A stretch of 64,000 nt of DNA from Streptomyces roseolus (GTDB taxonomy: Bacteria; Actinomycetota; Actinomycetes; Streptomycetales; Streptomycetaceae): assembly GCF_014649855.1 (NCBI RefSeq), contig NZ_BMTV01000029.1, positions 42,460 to 106,459 of the forward strand, read 5' to 3'. The notes under the pieces were generated by a model that had not been told where the DNA came from, made no database searches, and was given only the letters and a program-made list of their open reading frames with translations. The translations under genes and the position numbers were made by a program. Positions 1 to 7,888 of the stretch are shown here, piece after piece. Positions within the stretch are counted from its first letter, which is position 1; each line of letters opens with the position of its first letter.

Positions 1-139
1 GCCGTGTGTCCTGTCGTGGAGCCGGGGTCCCTGCGGCTAGCGTCGGGAGGCGCCCGGTGATCTTGAGGGCAGTCCCCTCTGCCCGCCCCTGGCCCCCTGC
101 CGGGCGCTCGACCCACCTCTGTCCCGAGGGAGTTTTCGC

Positions 140-199
140 ATGCTCATGACACTGATGTCCGTTCTCGTCGTTCCCGCCGTCCGGTGGCCGCTGGACTGA
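140..199 (+). CDS. Possible 19-residue leader peptide or small protein
   Basis: ATG at 140 opens a 19-codon frame ending in TGA at 197-199. It is preceded by GAGGGAG at 126-132, a good ribosome-binding site with a 7-nt spacer. The peptide begins MLMTLMSVLVVP and is hydrophobic. It lies about 220 nt upstream of the sugar-acid kinase. I do not recognise it, and a chance ORF is quite possible. Confidence 0.2.
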   Translation: MLMTLMSVLVVPAVRWPLD

Positions 200-243
200 G
201 CGCGCCGCGCGGGCGAGGGTGGGGCGGTGCGCATTTCTCGGTA

Positions 244-291
244 GCCGGGAAGCCGGGAAGCCGGGAAGCCGGGAAGCCGGGAAGCCGGGAA
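244..291. repeat. Perfect 8-bp tandem repeat, six copies
   Basis: Six uninterrupted copies of GCCGGGAA run from 244 to 291, followed by the degenerate copy GCCCGGGG. The array is non-coding and lies 130 bp upstream of the kinase start. An 8-bp unit would shift a reading frame if coding, but here it can only alter promoter or leader spacing. Confidence 0.95.
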
Positions 292-420
292 GCCCGGGGC
301 CTGGGACCCTGAGCCTCCGAGGCCGCTGGGGCTCCGAGGGCCTCTGGGGCTCCGAGGCCCCGGAGCCCCGGAGTCCCGAGGTACGCGCTCCGCCCAGCCC
401 GTACGACCGAGGAGCCGTCG

Positions 421-1596
421 ATGCAGTCCGTCCCGCCCGTCACCCCACCCCGCGTCGCCGTCCTCGCCGACGACCTGACCAGCGCGGGGGACGGGGCGGC
501 GCCGTTCCGCCGGGGCGGCCACCCGGCCCGCGTCCTGCTGTCCGGCAGCCCGCTCGCCGGGCACGGGCGGGAGGGCGGGGTGCTCGCCGTCGACCTCGGC
601 GGCCGGCTCCTGGACGAGGCCGGAGCCGAGGCCCGCACCCGGGAGGCGGCCCGCGCCCTGTCCGGGGCGGGGCTGCTGCTCAAGACCGTCGACTCGACCC
701 TCCGGGGCCATGTGGCCGCGGAGATCCGCGCCGCGCGCGAGGGCTCGGGGCGGCGCGCCGTGGTCGTCGCGCCCGCCTTCCCGGCCGAGGGGCGGACCAC
801 CCGCGACGGCGTGCAGTACGTGCGCGAAGTCCGCGTGGACGAAAGCGAGTTCGCCCGCGACCCCGCCCATCCCGTCCGTACGGCCGACCTCGCCCGTCTC
901 CTCCCGGAAGCCGTCCGGGTCGACGCCGCCCGACCGGAGCTCCTCACCGAACGCGTCCCCTCCGGAGGCCTGTTCGTCTGCTCCGCCGCCACCGACGCCG
1001 ACCGCGACCGGATCGTCGCCGCCGTCCCCGACCACGGGGCCGTCCTGTGGGTCGGCTCCCCGGGCCTCGCCGCCGCCCTCGCCCGTCACCACGCACTGCC
1101 CGGCGGAGGTGCGGACACGGGGGAACTCCCGCCCGCCGCACGCCCTCTGGTCGTCGTCGGCAGCGCCAACCCCGCCACCCGCCGGCAGCTCGCGCTGCTG
1201 GCCGGCCGGCCGGGAGCGGTGGCGGCCGTCGCGGCCGCGCCGCTGGAGACGGCCACCGACGCCCTCGTACGGATCATCCACACGCCGCACGAACGACGGG
1301 CGGACCCGGCGGAGTTGCCCCGGGAGCTCGCCGCGTCCGTGGCCGCGCTCGCCGCCCGCGCGCCCTTCGACGGGCTCGTGCTCACCGGCGGGGAGACCGC
1401 CGAGGCGGTGCTGCGCGCCCTCGGTGCCCACGGCATCGACCTCCACGACGAACCCGAGCCCGGCATCGCCCGCGGCACCCTGGCCGGTCCGGCCGGCGTG
1501 CCCCGCGTCCCCGTCGTCGTCAAGGCGGGCGGATTCGGCGACGACCGGACCCTGCTGCGCCTCCACGCCCTGCTGACCGGCGCCGGCCCGGCCTGA
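421..1596 (+). CDS. Four-carbon acid sugar kinase family protein (DUF1537/OtnK type)
   Basis: Predicted ATP-dependent kinase of four-carbon sugar acids (threonate/erythronate type), cytosolic, 391 residues, slightly short for the family (about 420). The N-terminal substrate domain opens with VAVLADDLTSAGDGAAPF, the family's ADDLTGA-like motif, and includes LLLKTVDSTLRGH near residue 80-92. The C-terminal nucleotide-binding domain contains LVLTGGETAEAVLRALG near residue 320. The ATG at 421 is the only good start, although no strong Shine-Dalgarno precedes it. The usual partners (OtnI isomerase, OtnC aldolase, DeoR regulator) are not visible on the right, where a convergent response regulator ends 4 nt away. 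They could lie left of the window. The family assignment is firm, but the substrate is not known. Confidence 0.85.
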   Translation: MQSVPPVTPPRVAVLADDLTSAGDGAAPFRRGGHPARVLLSGSPLAGHGREGGVLAVDLGGRLLDEAGAEARTREAARALSGAGLLLKTVDSTLRGHVAAEIRAAREGSGRRAVVVAPAFPAEGRTTRDGVQYVREVRVDESEFARDPAHPVRTADLARLLPEAVRVDAARPELLTERVPSGGLFVCSAATDADRDRIVAAVPDHGAVLWVGSPGLAAALARHHALPGGGADTGELPPAARPLVVVGSANPATRRQLALLAGRPGAVAAVAAAPLETATDALVRIIHTPHERRADPAELPRELAASVAALAARAPFDGLVLTGGETAEAVLRALGAHGIDLHDEPEPGIARGTLAGPAGVPRVPVVVKAGGFGDDRTLLRLHALLTGAGPA

Positions 1597-1600
1597 CCGG

Positions 1601-2245
1601 TCACGCCTCCAGGTAACGCAGGACCGCGAGGATCCGGGGGCTGTGGCCCTCGGTCCCGCGCAGCTCCAGCTTGTCGAAGACCGCGTTGAGGTGCTTCTCC
1701 ACCGCGCTCAGCGACAGGTGCAGCCGGCGGGCGATCGCCGTGTTCGTGCACCCCTCCGCGAGCACCTGGAGGACCTCCCGCTCGCGCGGGGTGAGCCGGG
1801 CCAGCGGATCGGCGTGCGCGCTGCGCACCACCAGCTGCCGTACGACCTCCGGGTCGATCGCCGCCCCGCCCGCGCGGACCCGCTCCAGCGCGTCGAGGAA
1901 CTCCTCGACCTGCGCCACCCGGTCCTTCAGCAGATAGCCGACGCGCTCGGCGCCGGCGGCGAGCAGCCGGGCCGCGTAGCTGCGCTCGACGTGCTGCGAG
2001 AGGACCAGGACGCCCGTCCCGGGCAGCCGCTCGCGGATCGCGACGGCCGCCCGCAGTCCCTCGTCGGTGTGGGTCGGCGGCATCCGGATGTCCACGACGA
2101 CCACGTCGGGCCGGAGCGCCTCCGTCTCGGCGACCAGCGTCACCGCGTCGCCGAACGCCCCGACGACCTCGTGCCCCTCCTCCGCGAGCAGCCGGGCCAG
2201 GCCCTCCCGCAGCAGGGCCGAGTCCTCGGCCAGGATCACACGCAC
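1601..2245 (-). CDS. LuxR/NarL-family response regulator
   Basis: A 214-residue DNA-binding response regulator. It has a receiver domain at residues 1-120 with acidic pocket AED (residues 6-8), phospho-acceptor Asp52 in VVVDIRMPP and Lys in YLLKD. A LuxR-type helix-turn-helix follows at about 150-205 (LTPREREVLQVLAEG, then AIARRLHLSLSAVEKHL). The GTG start at 2245 was chosen because it gives the canonical VRVILAEDS N-terminus. It overlaps the end of the upstream histidine kinase (2236-3399) by 10 nt, which indicates translational coupling. The pair presumably signals as a cognate two-component system. No target site is visible. Confidence 0.9.
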   Translation of the reverse strand: MRVILAEDSALLREGLARLLAEEGHEVVGAFGDAVTLVAETEALRPDVVVVDIRMPPTHTDEGLRAAVAIRERLPGTGVLVLSQHVERSYAARLLAAGAERVGYLLKDRVAQVEEFLDALERVRAGGAAIDPEVVRQLVVRSAHADPLARLTPREREVLQVLAEGCTNTAIARRLHLSLSAVEKHLNAVFDKLELRGTEGHSPRILAVLRYLEA

Positions 2246-3399
2246 GGCAGCTCCGCGACGATGGTGGTGGGTCCCCCGAGGGGGCTGTCGATCCGCAGGA
2301 CGCCGTCGAGCGCGGCGACCCGCCCGCGCAGCCCGGTCAGGCCGCCGCCCGCCGGATCCGCGCCGCCCCGGCCGTCGTCCTCGACCCGCACGGTCAGCGG
2401 GCCGCCGGGCGCCCCCGCGACCCGCACCGAGACGGCCGAGGCGGCGGAGTGCTTGGCCGCGTTGGTGACGGCCTCGGAGACGACGAAATACGCCGCCGTC
2501 TCCACCGGCCGGGGAAGCGGGCCCGTCACCTCGTACGTGATCCGCAGCGGCAGCGCGCACCGCTGGGCGACGCCGCCGAGCGCCTCCTCCAGGCCGAGGC
2601 TGTCCAGCGCCGACGGGTACACCCGCCAGGCCACCTCGCGGAGTTCGGCCAGCACCTCCTGGGCCTCCCGGTGCGCCTGGCCGAGCAGCCCGGCCGCCCG
2701 CTCCGGATCGCGCCCGCCGCTCCTGCGGGCCCGTCCGATCAGCATGGCGAGCGCCACGAGCCGCTGCTGCACCCCGTCGTGGAGGTCCCGCTCGATCCGC
2801 CGCCGCTCCGCGTCCACGGCCCCCACGACGGCCGCCCGGCTCAGCGACAGCTCCTCGATCCGGCGGCGCAGCAGCTCCCGCTCCGACGGGCCGAAGAACT
2901 CCCGGGCCAGCCGGGCGTCCAGCGCGGTCAGCGCGAACAGCCCCTGGAGGCCCAGGAACAGCAGGACGCCCCCGAGGACCAGCTGCGTCAGCAGCTCCGC
3001 CGCCCCGATCGTCCCGCGCGCCACACCACCGGCCAGCAGCACCGCGAGCACCAGGCCGAACCCGAGCAGCGCGAGGACCACCGCGCACACGAGCCCCGTC
3101 GCGGACCGCACGGCCAGATACCGCGGGGCGTCGCCCTCCCCCTCGTGCGCCTCCGGGAACCGGTCGCCGAAGAAACGCTCCCGCCGCCTCCGCTCGACGC
3201 CCACGAGCCGTCGGGCCCCCGAGCCGAGCACCCCCAGCGCGTACGCCCGCGTCCACGGCCACAGCAGAAAGGCACCGAGCGCGCCCCCGGCCACCAGGAG
3301 GTACAGCAGCCCGAGCGGCGCCGTCAGGCACCCGGCCGTCACGCCCACGGCCCGCCGCCACCCGAACCGGCCCCCGCCGCCGCCCTGTTCCGCCTCCAC
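2236..3399 (-). CDS. Sensor histidine kinase (HisKA_3 type)
   Basis: A 387-residue membrane histidine kinase of the NarX/DesK-like class. Hydrophobic segments lie at about 17-50, 101-125 and 134-160, with no large extracellular domain, so it probably senses a membrane signal. The dimerisation/phosphorylation motif is AERRRIERDLHDGVQQR, with His207 as phosphoacceptor. The HATPase domain follows with N-box SEAVTNAAKHS and G-box VEDDGRGGADP. The start is GTG at 3399, 9 nt downstream of the dedA stop codon, with no clear ribosome-binding site. Translation therefore probably couples to dedA. Its 3' end overlaps the response regulator. Confidence 0.9.
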   Translation of the reverse strand: MEAEQGGGGGRFGWRRAVGVTAGCLTAPLGLLYLLVAGGALGAFLLWPWTRAYALGVLGSGARRLVGVERRRRERFFGDRFPEAHEGEGDAPRYLAVRSATGLVCAVVLALLGFGLVLAVLLAGGVARGTIGAAELLTQLVLGGVLLFLGLQGLFALTALDARLAREFFGPSERELLRRRIEELSLSRAAVVGAVDAERRRIERDLHDGVQQRLVALAMLIGRARRSGGRDPERAAGLLGQAHREAQEVLAELREVAWRVYPSALDSLGLEEALGGVAQRCALPLRITYEVTGPLPRPVETAAYFVVSEAVTNAAKHSAASAVSVRVAGAPGGPLTVRVEDDGRGGADPAGGGLTGLRGRVAALDGVLRIDSPLGGPTTIVAELPCV

Positions 3400-3408
3400 G
3401 CGCCCAGC

Positions 3409-4101
3409 CTAGGGGCGGCGGTGTCGCGGCTCCGCGCCGCGTTTGCGGAGCCGGACCACGAGCCAGGTCGCGGCGGCGCCGAGGACCAGGACGAGGACGG
3501 CCTTGGAGACCACGCCCACGTACGCCTCGACCAGCTCCCAGCGGTCGCCGAGGGCGTAGCCGGCGAGGACCAGGACGCTGTTCCAGACGAGGCTGCCGAC
3601 GGTGGTCAGCAGGAGGAAGAGGGGGACCGGCATCCGCTCCACCCCGGCCGGGACCGAGATGAGGCTGCGGAAGATCGGCACCATCCGGCCGAGGAGGACC
3701 GCCTTCGTGCCGTGCCGCCGGAACCACGCCTCGGTCCGCTCCAGGTCCGAGACCTTCACCAGCGGCAGCCGCGCCCACAGCGCGTGCATCCGCTCCCGGC
3801 CGAACAGCGCGCCGATCCCGTAGAGGGCGAGCGCGCCCACCACCGAGCCCAGCGTCGTCCAGAACAGCGCGGAGGCGAGGCTCAGCACGCCCTGCCCGGC
3901 GGCGAAGCCGGTCAACGGGAGGATCACCTCGCTCGGCAGCGGCGGGAAGAGGTTCTCCAGGGCGATGGCGACCCCCGCGCCCGGCCCGCCGAGGGTCTCG
4001 ACGAGACCGGCGGCCCAGCCGGCGATGCCGCCGGCCGGACCGCCGGCACCGGCGGGCTCCTTGGCGAGAGCGGTCGCGAGAACGGTCGTGAGCGGTGTCA
4101 T
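3409..4101 (-). CDS. DedA family membrane protein (VTT/SNARE-associated domain)
   Basis: A 230-residue multi-pass inner-membrane protein of the DedA superfamily, whose members act in phospholipid or undecaprenyl-phosphate flipping and membrane homeostasis. The family hallmark ENLFPPLPSEVILPLTGF lies near residues 45-62. The second motif, GRMVPIFRSLISVPAGVERM, lies around 140-160, and hydrophobic helices follow. ATG at 4101 is preceded by GGAGG five to six nt upstream, which favours it over an upstream in-frame start. It is the first gene of a dedA-kinase-regulator unit, with 9 nt to the kinase. The transported lipid is not identifiable from sequence. Confidence 0.88.
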   Translation of the reverse strand: MTPLTTVLATALAKEPAGAGGPAGGIAGWAAGLVETLGGPGAGVAIALENLFPPLPSEVILPLTGFAAGQGVLSLASALFWTTLGSVVGALALYGIGALFGRERMHALWARLPLVKVSDLERTEAWFRRHGTKAVLLGRMVPIFRSLISVPAGVERMPVPLFLLLTTVGSLVWNSVLVLAGYALGDRWELVEAYVGVVSKAVLVLVLGAAATWLVVRLRKRGAEPRHRRP

Positions 4102-4215
4102 GAGCCCTCCATGGCCAGGGGGACGATTCCCCGAGAAGCCCCCGGCCGACCCGCCGGGGACCCTCCCCACGCTAGAAAGCCCAGCTCGAAGCCGGTATGC
4201 GCGTTACCGCCCGAC

Positions 4216-4239
4216 GCCCCTGCGGAAAACCGCAGGGGC
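4216..4239 (-). terminator. Hairpin terminator of the isochorismatase-like gene
   Basis: Perfect 10-bp stem (GCCCCTGCGG / CCGCAGGGGC) closed by an AAAA loop, 74 nt beyond the stop codon of the minus-strand hydrolase gene and before dedA. There is no U-tract, as is usual for Streptomyces terminators. Confidence 0.7.
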
Positions 4240-4244
4240 GATCG

Positions 4245-4312
4245 GCCCGGTCCCGGCCCGGCCCGGCCTGGTCCTGACACGGTCCCGGTCCCGACCCCGG
4301 CCCGGTCCCGGC
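4245..4312. repeat. Low-complexity GGTCCCGG/GGCCC repeats
   Basis: Short intergenic stretch built from repeated CGGTCCCGG and CCCGGCC units between the terminator hairpin and the stop codon of the hydrolase gene. It could form several alternative hairpins but shows no single best fold. Confidence 0.6.
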
Positions 4313-4933
4313 TCAGGCCCGCAGGTCCGCCGCCGTCGGCACCACGACCGCGAAGACGTCCGTGAGGCCGGTCAGCGCGGCCCGCTTCAGCTCGGCGGCG
4401 GGCACGACCGTCCCGTCCGGCGCGGCGAGGGCGCGGGTGGCGGTCGCCTCGGCGACCACGGTCGGCCGGTAGCCGAGGTTGAAGGCGGCCTGGGCCGTGT
4501 AGTTGACGCACATGTGCGTCATGAACCCGGCGAGCACCAGCTCCTTCCCCTCGCCCGCCGCGAAGCCGAGGCCCGTCAGGACCTTCTCCAGGTCGGTGGC
4601 GTGGAAGGAGTTCGGGAAGTTCTTCACCACGACCGGCTCGCCCTCGACCGGGGCCACCTCGTCGCAGATCGCGCCGACCGGCGCCGTGAGGTCGTACGGG
4701 GAGCCCTCGCCGCTGTCGTGCTGGATGTGGACGACCGGAGCGCCGGCCGCGCGGGCCCGGGCCAGGAGCCGCGCCGCCTCGGCGACGGCCTCCTCGGCGC
4801 CTTCGAGGGCCATGACGCCGGAGCGGTAGGTGTTCTGGACGTCGATGAGGACGAGCGCCGCCTCGGAGAGCCGGGCCGGCTCGTCGCTCAGGCCGGAGAG
4901 GGCGCGGAGGGGAGTGGACGGAGTGCTGCTCAT
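4313..4933 (-). CDS. Cysteine hydrolase, isochorismatase-like family
   Basis: A 206-residue cytosolic hydrolase of the isochorismatase/nicotinamidase-like fold. The expected catalytic triad is visible: Asp in ALVLIDVQN (about residue 31), Lys in VVVKNFPNSF (about 103) and Cys in GFMTHMCVNY (about 141). It starts with ATG at 4933, with AAAGG 8 nt upstream, inside a leader that also holds the inverted repeat CTGAA-CCT-TTCAG (4936-4948). The GlxA-type regulator gene is directly upstream in the same direction, so the two may be functionally linked. Isochorismatase-like hydrolases and AraC/DJ-1 regulators are often neighbours. The substrate is unknown. Confidence 0.88.
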   Translation of the reverse strand: MSSTPSTPLRALSGLSDEPARLSEAALVLIDVQNTYRSGVMALEGAEEAVAEAARLLARARAAGAPVVHIQHDSGEGSPYDLTAPVGAICDEVAPVEGEPVVVKNFPNSFHATDLEKVLTGLGFAAGEGKELVLAGFMTHMCVNYTAQAAFNLGYRPTVVAEATATRALAAPDGTVVPAAELKRAALTGLTDVFAVVVPTAADLRA

Positions 4934-5044
4934 TTCTGAACCTTTCAGAGGAAAAGGGATGGTGTGCGGGCGTGACGAAGCCGCCCGTGGCGGGTGGGAA
5001 GAGACGGCAGGGGGCCGACGGGGAGGAAGGGGCGGGAGGGGCCG

Positions 5045-6073
5045 TCAGCCGGTCCCGGTGCGGAAACGCCGCCGGTACGCCGCCGGCGTCGTCGCGAGCT
5101 GCCGGCGGAAGGCCCGGTGCAGGGTCTCCACCGAACCGAGCCCCGCCCGCGCCGCCACCTCGGCGAGCGGCGCGTCCGAGGTCTCCAGGTGGCGCCGGGC
5201 CACCTCGATCCGGGCCGCCTCCACGTAGGCGGCGGGGCTCGTCCCCGTCTCCTGCGCGAAGACCCGGGCGAAGTGCCGCTCGCTCAGGCACATCCGGCCG
5301 GCGAGCCGTTCCGCGGACAGGTCCTCGTCGAGGTGGTCCGCGATCCAGAGCCGCAGCTCGTCGATGTCCCGCCGGCCGGCCGCCGGACGGCTCAGCGGCA
5401 CCGAGAACTGGCTCTGGCCGCCCTGCCGCTTCAGGTACATGACGAGCTGCCGGGCCACCGCGAGCGCCGTCTCCTCGCCCAGGTCCTCCGCCACCAGGGC
5501 GAGGGACAGGTCGAGGCAGGCGCTGATCCCGGCCCCGGTCCACAGCCGCCCCCGGTCCGTCCGTACGAAGATCGGATCGGGGTCGACGGTGACCTCCGGG
5601 TGGTCGGCGGCCAGCTGCGCCGCCGTCGACCAGTGGGTCGTCGCGGACCTCCCGTCGAGCAGGCCGGCCGCGGCGAGCACGTGCGCGCCGACGCAGACCG
5701 ACGCCACCCGCCGGGCGTGCGGCGCGGTCTCCCGCACCCAGCGCACCACCTCCGGGTCGAGCCGGGCGACGACCCCGCCGTCCTCGCCCGGGTCCACCGC
5801 CCCCGGCACCAGCAGGGTGTCGACGTCCGCGCCGACCTCGTCGAAGCCGAGGTCCGCGAGCAGCCGCACCCCCGCCGAGGTCCGCACCTCCCCGGCGCCG
5901 CCGGGCGCGGCGAGCCGCACCCGGTAGCGCTCGCCGCCCGTCTCCCGGTTGGCCAGCGAGAAGACCTCGGCGGGCCCGGTGACGTCGAGGAGGTCCACAT
6001 CGGGAAAGACCGCGACGACGACCCGGTGCGCGGGGCGCGCCGCACGGGCCGCGGGGGAAGTGGTCTCGGACAT
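5045..6073 (-). CDS. GlxA family transcriptional regulator (DJ-1/PfpI + AraC)
   Basis: A 342-residue regulator from ATG at 6073, which has GGTGGAG just upstream. An in-frame start 9 codons earlier lacks this. Residues about 15-190 form a DJ-1/PfpI amidase-like sensor domain with the nucleophile-elbow region RVASVCVGAHVLAAAGLLDG. Residues about 235-335 form an AraC/XylS double helix-turn-helix (ERLAGRMCLSERHFARVF, then EVAARAGLGSVETLHRAF). Such proteins usually activate or repress adjacent genes in response to a small amide or amine. The downstream isochorismatase-like hydrolase on the same strand is the obvious candidate target. The effector is unknown. Confidence 0.9.
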   Translation of the reverse strand: MSETTSPAARAARPAHRVVVAVFPDVDLLDVTGPAEVFSLANRETGGERYRVRLAAPGGAGEVRTSAGVRLLADLGFDEVGADVDTLLVPGAVDPGEDGGVVARLDPEVVRWVRETAPHARRVASVCVGAHVLAAAGLLDGRSATTHWSTAAQLAADHPEVTVDPDPIFVRTDRGRLWTGAGISACLDLSLALVAEDLGEETALAVARQLVMYLKRQGGQSQFSVPLSRPAAGRRDIDELRLWIADHLDEDLSAERLAGRMCLSERHFARVFAQETGTSPAAYVEAARIEVARRHLETSDAPLAEVAARAGLGSVETLHRAFRRQLATTPAAYRRRFRTGTG

Positions 6074-6241
6074 GGCTCCACCTTCGCCCGCCCGGCCCAT
6101 GACGGCAATGACGATTCCCTGTCACATCCGGACACCGGGGCCGGGCTCCGGCGTCCGGCCCGGACCCCGCGGCGGACCGCCTACTCTTGAAGACTCCACA
6201 CCCTGGAAAACACGACCAGCAGCAGCGACCGGAGTCTCACA

Positions 6242-7741
6242 GTGGGCATCGAAGGACCGAAGACCTACGACATTCGCACCTACGGGTGTCAGATGAACGT
6301 CCACGACTCCGAACGGCTCTCCGGACTGCTGGAGGAGGCGGGCTACGTCCGCGCGCCCAAGGACGCCGACGGCGCCGACGTCGTCGTCTTCAACACCTGC
6401 GCGGTCCGCGAGAACGCCGACAACAAGCTGTACGGCAACCTCGGCCACCTGGCCCCGATGAAGACCGCCCGCCCCGGCATGCAGATCGCCGTCGGCGGCT
6501 GCCTGGCGCAGAAGGACCGCGACACCATCGTGAAGCGGGCCCCGTGGGTCGACGTGGTCTTCGGCACCCACAACATCGGCAAGCTGCCGGTCCTCCTGGA
6601 GCGCGCCCGCGTGCAGCAGGAGGCCCAGGTCGAGATCGCCGAGTCCCTGGAGGCCTTCCCCTCCACCCTGCCGACCCGCCGCGAGTCGGCGTACGCGGCC
6701 TGGGTCTCGATCTCGGTCGGCTGCAACAACACCTGCACCTTCTGCATCGTCCCCGCCCTGCGCGGCAAGGAGGAGGACCGCCGGCCCGGCGACATCCTCG
6801 CCGAGATCGAGGCGCTCGTCGCCGAGGGCGTCTCCGAGATCACCCTGCTCGGCCAGAACGTGAACGCGTACGGCTCCGACCTCGGCGACCGCGAGGCCTT
6901 CAGCAAGCTGCTGCGCGCCTGCGGCGCCATCGAGGGCCTGGAGCGGGTCCGCTTCACCTCCCCGCACCCGCGCGACTTCACCGACGACGTCATCGCCGCC
7001 ATGGCCGAGACGCCGAACGTGATGCCGCAGCTGCACATGCCGCTCCAGTCCGGCTCGGACACCGTCCTCAGGGCCATGCGCCGCTCCTACCGCCAGGAGC
7101 GCTTCCTCGGGATCATCGAGAAGGTCCGCGCCGCGATCCCGCACGCCGCCATCTCCACCGACATCATCGTCGGCTTCCCCGGCGAGACCGAGGAGGACTT
7201 CGAGCAGACCATGCACGTGGTCCGCGAGGCCCGCTTCGCGAACGCCTTCACCTTCCAGTACTCCAAGCGCCCCGGCACCCCGGCCGCCGAGATGGAGGGG
7301 CAGATCCCCAAGGAGGTCGTGCAGGCCCGCTACGAGCGCCTGGTCGCCCTCCAGGAGGAGATCTCCTGGGACGAGAACAAGAAGCAGGTCGGCCGCACGC
7401 TGGAGGTCATGGTCGCCGAGGGCGAGGGCCGCAAGGACGGCACCACCCACCGCCTCTCCGGCCGCGCCCCCGACAACCGGCTCGTCCACTTCACCAAGCC
7501 CGACGAGGACGTCCGCCCCGGCGACGTGGTGACCGTAGAGATCACCTACGCCGCCCCGCACCACCTCCTCGCCGAAGGCCCCACCACCGCCGTCCGCCGC
7601 ACCCGCGCGGGCGACGCCTGGGAGAAGCGCACCGCCGCGGCCGCCGCCAAGCCGGCCGGCGTCCTGCTCGGCCTCCCCGGGATCGGCGCCCCGGCCCCGC
7701 TCCCGGCCGCCGACGCCCCGGCCTGCGGCGTCGGCCACTGA
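6242..7741 (+). CDS. miaB: tRNA-2-methylthio-N6-dimethylallyladenosine synthase MiaB
   Basis: Radical-SAM methylthiotransferase that converts i6A37 of tRNA to ms2i6A37, the step after MiaA, whose gene lies 1.7 kb downstream. It has 499 residues. The N-terminal UPF0004 domain supplies cluster ligands Cys16 (TYGCQMN), Cys53 (NTCAVRE) and a third near 87 (GGCLAQKD). The radical-SAM motif GCNNTCTFC carries Cys161, Cys165 and Cys168. A TRAM RNA-binding domain follows (about 385-455), then an Ala/Pro-rich tail of about 40 residues. The GTG at 6242 gives the normal N-terminus, and a TACTCT -10-like hexamer sits at 6182-6187. The last codons lie inside a terminator-like hairpin (7709-7735). Confidence 0.97.
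   Translation: MGIEGPKTYDIRTYGCQMNVHDSERLSGLLEEAGYVRAPKDADGADVVVFNTCAVRENADNKLYGNLGHLAPMKTARPGMQIAVGGCLAQKDRDTIVKRAPWVDVVFGTHNIGKLPVLLERARVQQEAQVEIAESLEAFPSTLPTRRESAYAAWVSISVGCNNTCTFCIVPALRGKEEDRRPGDILAEIEALVAEGVSEITLLGQNVNAYGSDLGDREAFSKLLRACGAIEGLERVRFTSPHPRDFTDDVIAAMAETPNVMPQLHMPLQSGSDTVLRAMRRSYRQERFLGIIEKVRAAIPHAAISTDIIVGFPGETEEDFEQTMHVVREARFANAFTFQYSKRPGTPAAEMEGQIPKEVVQARYERLVALQEEISWDENKKQVGRTLEVMVAEGEGRKDGTTHRLSGRAPDNRLVHFTKPDEDVRPGDVVTVEITYAAPHHLLAEGPTTAVRRTRAGDAWEKRTAAAAAKPAGVLLGLPGIGAPAPLPAADAPACGVGH
7709..7735 (+). terminator. Terminator-like hairpin inside the miaB 3' end (copy 1)
   Basis: Perfect 9-bp inverted repeat GCCGACGCC / GGCGTCGGC around a 9-nt loop. It is coded within the last residues of MiaB and ends 6 nt before the stop codon is complete. 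It is repeated 107 nt downstream. Confidence 0.6.
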
Positions 7742-7815
7742 CGACCGCGGCCGAGGGGCCGCCGACCGGCCCGTGCCCGGGCCGGTGAGGGTTCGCGGCC
7801 GTGCCCGGGCCGCCC

Positions 7816-7843
7816 GCCGACGCCCCGGCCTGCGGGCGTCGGC
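7816..7843 (+). terminator. Duplicated miaB terminator hairpin (copy 2)
   Basis: Near-exact copy of the end of miaB, including the following CACTGAC, with one added G. The extra base lengthens the stem to a perfect 10 bp (GCCGACGCCC / GGGCGTCGGC) with an 8-nt loop. It lies between miaB and the LigB-like gene. A second short direct repeat, CCGTGCCCGGGCC, occurs between the two copies. Confidence 0.65.
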
Positions 7844-7875
7844 CACTGACCCGCGCTCCTGCAGGGGCGGGGCAG

Positions 7876-7881
7876 TAGGCT
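7876..7881 (+). promoter_or_regulatory. -10 hexamer TAGGCT for a leaderless transcript
   Basis: TAGGCT matches the actinobacterial TAnnnT -10 and ends 7 nt before the ATG at 7889, so transcription would begin at or next to the start codon. No clear -35. Confidence 0.5.
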
Positions 7882-7888
7882 GCGGATC

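Larger units (their letters stand above)
1..420. other. Upstream region without a convincing gene
   Basis: No reading frame here has a convincing start, ribosome-binding site and codon pattern together, apart from a possible 19-codon ORF at 140-199. The stretch holds a perfect 8-bp tandem array (244-291), followed by imperfect repeats of a CTCCGAGG/GGGGCT motif to about 375. It then leads into the kinase gene at 421. The long minus-strand frames across it are GC-rich antisense shadows of the kinase. The start of the window may cut off a neighbouring gene, so nothing can be said about what lies to the left. Confidence 0.6.

Noticed and set aside
37..1566. Long minus-strand frame opposite the sugar-acid kinase (and similar long antisense frames throughout)
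   Set aside because: In DNA this GC-rich, antisense frames stay open by codon bias alone. Their translations are low-complexity Arg/Gly/Ala/Pro with no family-like motifs, while the opposite frame codes for a recognisable protein.
4245..4312. CRISPR or structured RNA in the GGTCCCGG repeat stretch
   Set aside because: Units are short, irregular and without spacers; it is simple low-complexity DNA.
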